64,000 nt of DNA, from contig NZ_LS483369.1 in NCBI RefSeq assembly GCF_900475315.1, forward strand, positions 1,364,001 through 1,428,000. The letters run 5' to 3'. Shown here piece after piece: positions 61,487 through 64,000 of the stretch (position 1 is the first letter of the stretch; every line of letters starts with the position of its first letter). The notes beneath the pieces are model-generated. The model was not told the DNA's origin, did no database searches, and worked only from the letters and a program-made list of their open reading frames with translations. The translations under genes were made by a program, and so were the position numbers. This stretch comes from Neisseria cinerea (GTDB lineage Bacteria; Pseudomonadota; Gammaproteobacteria; Burkholderiales; Neisseriaceae).

Positions 61487-62071
61487 TTATCCGGGCAGCT
61501 TGACGACAACCGTATCCGCCATCATGTCGTAAAGCGTGCGGCGGTCGCGTTTGATCATAAAAAGCAGGACAAAGTTGGCAAGAAATGCCAGCAGGTTGAT
61601 GGCGTTTTCTCCGTTTTCACCTGCTATAAGACCGATAATGGCGGCAATAATGGCAACCAAAACCGACCATGCGATTTCGCGTACCAAAACCGTACCGACA
61701 AAACCGGGATTACGTCCGTCAGTTTTCAATACCCTGATTTTCATGATTTTCTTACCCAATGACTGCCCATCCCTGCTCATATAGTAGATTTGGACGACGG
61801 TATAAACCAAAATGGCGGCCAACCCGATCCAAAACGATGCCATACCTGCCAACAGTCCGAATATTTCCTCACTGTCTCCGATTCTGCCTTCATGCTTGAC
61901 GGCGAAGACAATCAGTCCGACAAACGGCACCAACAAAACCAAAAAGGTAAACAATTGGTTCAGCAAGGCCGCAAGTATCCTGTCTCCGGCACCGGCAACC
62001 GTTACCTCGATTTCCTGAATGTCAGACCTGCCGACACTGGCCGCACCGATATAGTTGTTTCTTTCTTCCAT
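61487..62071 (-). CDS. RDD family membrane protein
   Basis: A 194-residue protein with an N-terminal cytoplasmic stretch (EIEVTVAGAGDRILAALLNQ carries the R..D pattern), then four helices and a C-terminal RDRRTLYDMMADTVVVK. Some RDD proteins move sodium or protons; the function here is unknown. Monocistronic. Confidence 0.8.
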   Translation of the reverse strand: MEERNNYIGAASVGRSDIQEIEVTVAGAGDRILAALLNQLFTFLVLLVPFVGLIVFAVKHEGRIGDSEEIFGLLAGMASFWIGLAAILVYTVVQIYYMSRDGQSLGKKIMKIRVLKTDGRNPGFVGTVLVREIAWSVLVAIIAAIIGLIAGENGENAINLLAFLANFVLLFMIKRDRRTLYDMMADTVVVKLPG

Positions 62072-62244
62072 GTCTCTTCCTGATAATGGTTCTTAACTAA
62101 CTCCGATTCTACCGTTCTGACACCGAAAACGCCAATATTTAAAGAAATCCCGATAAAGAACTTTACATTTTCTTAAGACGGCGTTAAAACGCTTCCTTTA
62201 CGCAATACATAATTTTGTTAACGATTTTCCTCAAGGAGCAACAC

Positions 62245-63360
62245 ATGAAAGTAGGTTTCGTCGGCTGGCGCGGCATGGTCGGTTCGGTTTTGATGCAGCG
62301 TATGCAAGAAGAAAACGACTTCTCCCACATTCCCGAAGCATTCTTCTTCACCACTTCCAACGTCGGCGGCGCGGCACCTGATTTCGGTCAGGCGGCTAAA
62401 ACATTATTGGACGCGAACAACGTTGCCGAGCTGGCGAAAATGGACATCATCGTAACCTGCCAAGGCGGCGATTACACCAAATCCGTATTCCAACCCCTGC
62501 GCGACAGCGGCTGGAACGGTTACTGGATTGACGCGGCGTCCTCCCTGCGTATGAAAGACGACGCGATTATCGTCCTCGACCCCGTCAACCGCAACGTCAT
62601 CGATAACGGCCTCAAAAACGGCGTGAAAAACTACATCGGCGGCAACTGCACCGTCTCCCTGATGTTGATGGCTTTGGGCGGCCTGTTCCAAAACGATTTG
62701 GTCGAATGGGCGACCAGCATGACCTACCAAGCCGCTTCCGGCGCGGGCGCGAAAAACATGCGCGAACTCATCAGCGGCATGGGCGCGATTCACGCCCAAG
62801 TGGCGGACGAGCTTGCCGATCCTTCCAGCGCGATTCTCGACATCGACCGCAAAGTATCCGATTTCCTGCGCAGCGAAGACTATCCGAAAGCCAATTTCGG
62901 CGTACCGCTCGCCGGCAGCCTGATTCCGTGGATTGACGTGGATTTGGGCAACGGTCAGTCCAAAGAAGAATGGAAAGGCGGCGTAGAAACCAACAAAATC
63001 CTCGGCCGCAGCGACAATCCGACCGTAATCGACGGCTTGTGCGTGCGCATCGGTTCTATGCGCTGCCACAGCCAAGCCATCACCCTGAAGCTGAAAAAAG
63101 ACCTGCCTGTTTCCGAAATCGAAGCGATTTTGGCAGGCGCGAACGACTGGGTGAAAGTCATCCCCAACGAAAAAGAAGCCAGCATCCACGAGCTGACCCC
63201 TGCAAAAGTTACCGGCACGCTGTCCGTCCCTGTCGGACGCATCCGCAAACTGGGCATGGGTGGAGAATACATCAGCGCGTTCACCGTCGGCGACCAACTT
63301 TTGTGGGGCGCGGCCGAACCTCTGCGCCGCGTGCTGCGTATCGTGTTGGGCAGCCTGTAA
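62245..63360 (+). CDS. asd: Aspartate-semialdehyde dehydrogenase
   Basis: A 371-residue enzyme that reduces aspartyl phosphate for lysine, diaminopimelate, threonine and methionine. The NADP site [10 protein letters not shown] is at residues 7-16, and the catalytic Cys135 lies in [12 protein letters not shown] 62245 follows aaggag. It supplies the branch to homoserine used by thrB in this window, and diaminopimelate for the wall. Confidence 0.97.
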   Translation: MKVGFVGWRGMVGSVLMQRMQEENDFSHIPEAFFFTTSNVGGAAPDFGQAAKTLLDANNVAELAKMDIIVTCQGGDYTKSVFQPLRDSGWNGYWIDAASSLRMKDDAIIVLDPVNRNVIDNGLKNGVKNYIGGNCTVSLMLMALGGLFQNDLVEWATSMTYQAASGAGAKNMRELISGMGAIHAQVADELADPSSAILDIDRKVSDFLRSEDYPKANFGVPLAGSLIPWIDVDLGNGQSKEEWKGGVETNKILGRSDNPTVIDGLCVRIGSMRCHSQAITLKLKKDLPVSEIEAILAGANDWVKVIPNEKEASIHELTPAKVTGTLSVPVGRIRKLGMGGEYISAFTVGDQLLWGAAEPLRRVLRIVLGSL

Positions 63361-63373
63361 GCCGGATTTGAAT

Positions 63374-63414
63374 AAAAAAATGCCGTCTGAATCCTGTTTC
63401 AGACGGCATTTTCC
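63374..63414. terminator. DUS inverted-pair bidirectional terminator
   Basis: AAAATGCCGTCTGAA / TTTCAGACGGCATTTT between asd and the convergent RBBP9-like gene. Confidence 0.87.
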
Positions 63415-63454
63415 TTGCAACCCCAGTTAACCGAAATTCCGATAAAGCAACCGT

Positions 63455-63985
63455 TCACGCCAGCAACATTTCCTGCATCAGCTTCATGCCCCACTGCCAG
63501 CCGCCGAGCATGCCATTCAAACTGCCCGGATGTGGGGACAGCAAAAGGCGGGCGTTCCACGTATCTGCCTGTTTTTGCGCCCAACCGTGAGGCACGCCCC
63601 CGTGTTCGGGTACAACCAATGCGGCACGGCAAGGACAGCGGACGCGCCGGAAGGTGTGTTCCGCATCATCGGAGAAAATATCGGGACGCTGCGGTACAAG
63701 GATGATGTTGGCAATTTTCTTCCGGGTCAGGATGTCTGCCCGATACAGCCACGCCAAGAATGCGGCCGCGCCCGCTCCGTGTGCGACAACGGCGATATGT
63801 CTGCCCTGTATCCGTTCGAATGCCGTCTGAAGCCCTGCCTGCCATTCCCCTATGCTTTGACCGGCCGATGCTTCGGACATCTGCACGACGGGATAACTGA
63901 CCGCCCAACGGTCTATCCACATCTGATCCTCTCCGGCATCGCGTATCAGCCAAAGCGTCAAATCTTCGAGTTCAAAACCCTGCAT
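63455..63985 (-). CDS. RBBP9/YdeN-like alpha/beta-hydrolase fold protein, nucleophile missing
   Basis: A 176-residue protein of the serine-hydrolase RBBP9/YdeN family (WAVSYPVVQ, then IAVVAHGAGAAAFLAWLY, later VPEHGG and SPHPGSLNG). The expected nucleophile elbow G-x-S-x-G reads A-H-G-A-G (residues 68-72), so the serine is replaced by glycine while the C-terminal His remains. Either a pseudoenzyme or a decayed gene with an open frame. An uptake sequence is read as LQTAFERI just before the elbow strand. The gene starts 15 bases from the right edge; its upstream context is not visible. Confidence 0.7.
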   Translation of the reverse strand: MQGFELEDLTLWLIRDAGEDQMWIDRWAVSYPVVQMSEASAGQSIGEWQAGLQTAFERIQGRHIAVVAHGAGAAAFLAWLYRADILTRKKIANIILVPQRPDIFSDDAEHTFRRVRCPCRAALVVPEHGGVPHGWAQKQADTWNARLLLSPHPGSLNGMLGGWQWGMKLMQEMLLA

Positions 63986-64000
63986 ACCGCCCCGCCTATT

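Overview
The window is chromosomal DNA of a Neisseria species. The main evidence is the 12-base AT-type DNA uptake sequence (ATGCCGTCTGAA), which recurs throughout, often as inverted pairs that act as terminators. Supporting evidence is a Correia element, IS1016-type remnants, the Fur-controlled small RNA NrrF and a pilC-type gene. The AT-DUS dialect points to the meningitidis/gonorrhoeae/lactamica/polysaccharea/cinerea group. I cannot fix the species from sequence alone. The pilC copy has no poly-G tract and lies beside thiC, which differs from what I recall of the meningococcal reference.

Layout. 1-5400: an rRNA operon read leftwards (promoter, 16S, tRNA-Ile, tRNA-Ala, 23S; the 5S lies off the left edge). 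5395-16717: housekeeping genes, mostly on the minus strand: an RluA-family pseudouridine synthase, coaD, a BI-1 protein, yggX, carbonic anhydrase-nadD-rsfS-rlmH, an ABC permease, thrB, ubiG, mtr (plus) and a sulfatase-fold membrane enzyme. 16860-19258 (plus): gmhB-nlaB-metallopeptidase, then a small lipoprotein. 19361-21491: thiC with a TPP riboswitch. 21501-25434: pilC between two inverted IS1016 remnants. 25506-27574: initiator tRNA, a Nudix protein and an ABC ATPase. 27696-32567: EIIA, HPr and EI of a partial PTS, hpt, a periplasmic ATP-dependent DNA ligase and a metallo-beta-lactamase-fold hydrolase. 32722-35230: rmuC with an internal duplication, half a Correia element and an AT-rich lipoprotein locus. 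35303-46870: petABC, a Nif3-like protein, metR, rplM-rpsI, zapB-like/zapA/6S RNA, gpsA, ppc and a ThiF/MoeB protein. 47082-51123: slyX, an antiporter, prmC and tldD. 51207-56244: a thiamin locus (TPP riboswitch, cytX, thiO, an inserted methyltransferase gene, thiE, a Correia element, thiS, thiG). 56489-56685: nrrF. 56695-63985: a SPOR protein, the birA-coaX fusion, hldC, three tRNAs, folD, an RDD protein, asd and an RBBP9-like protein.

How the genes fit together. Thiamin supply is the strongest theme: thiC, thiO, thiE, thiS, thiG, a candidate thiF and the transporter cytX, with two TPP riboswitches. The Nudix/ABC ATPase pair and the ThiP-like permease may belong to it, but that is inference. 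NrrF, the iron-responsive sRNA, and petABC, a reported NrrF target in gonococcus, are both present. gmhB and hldC serve heptose synthesis for lipooligosaccharide; nlaB serves phospholipid synthesis. Uptake sequences inside genes, the periplasmic ligase and the mixed uptake-sequence dialects near thiE all reflect natural transformation. I see no CRISPR array, prophage or intact transposon. The clearest unexplained items are the pilC/IS1016 module, the foreign-dialect block around the inserted methyltransferase, the AT-rich lipoprotein locus and an RBBP9-like protein without its nucleophile.
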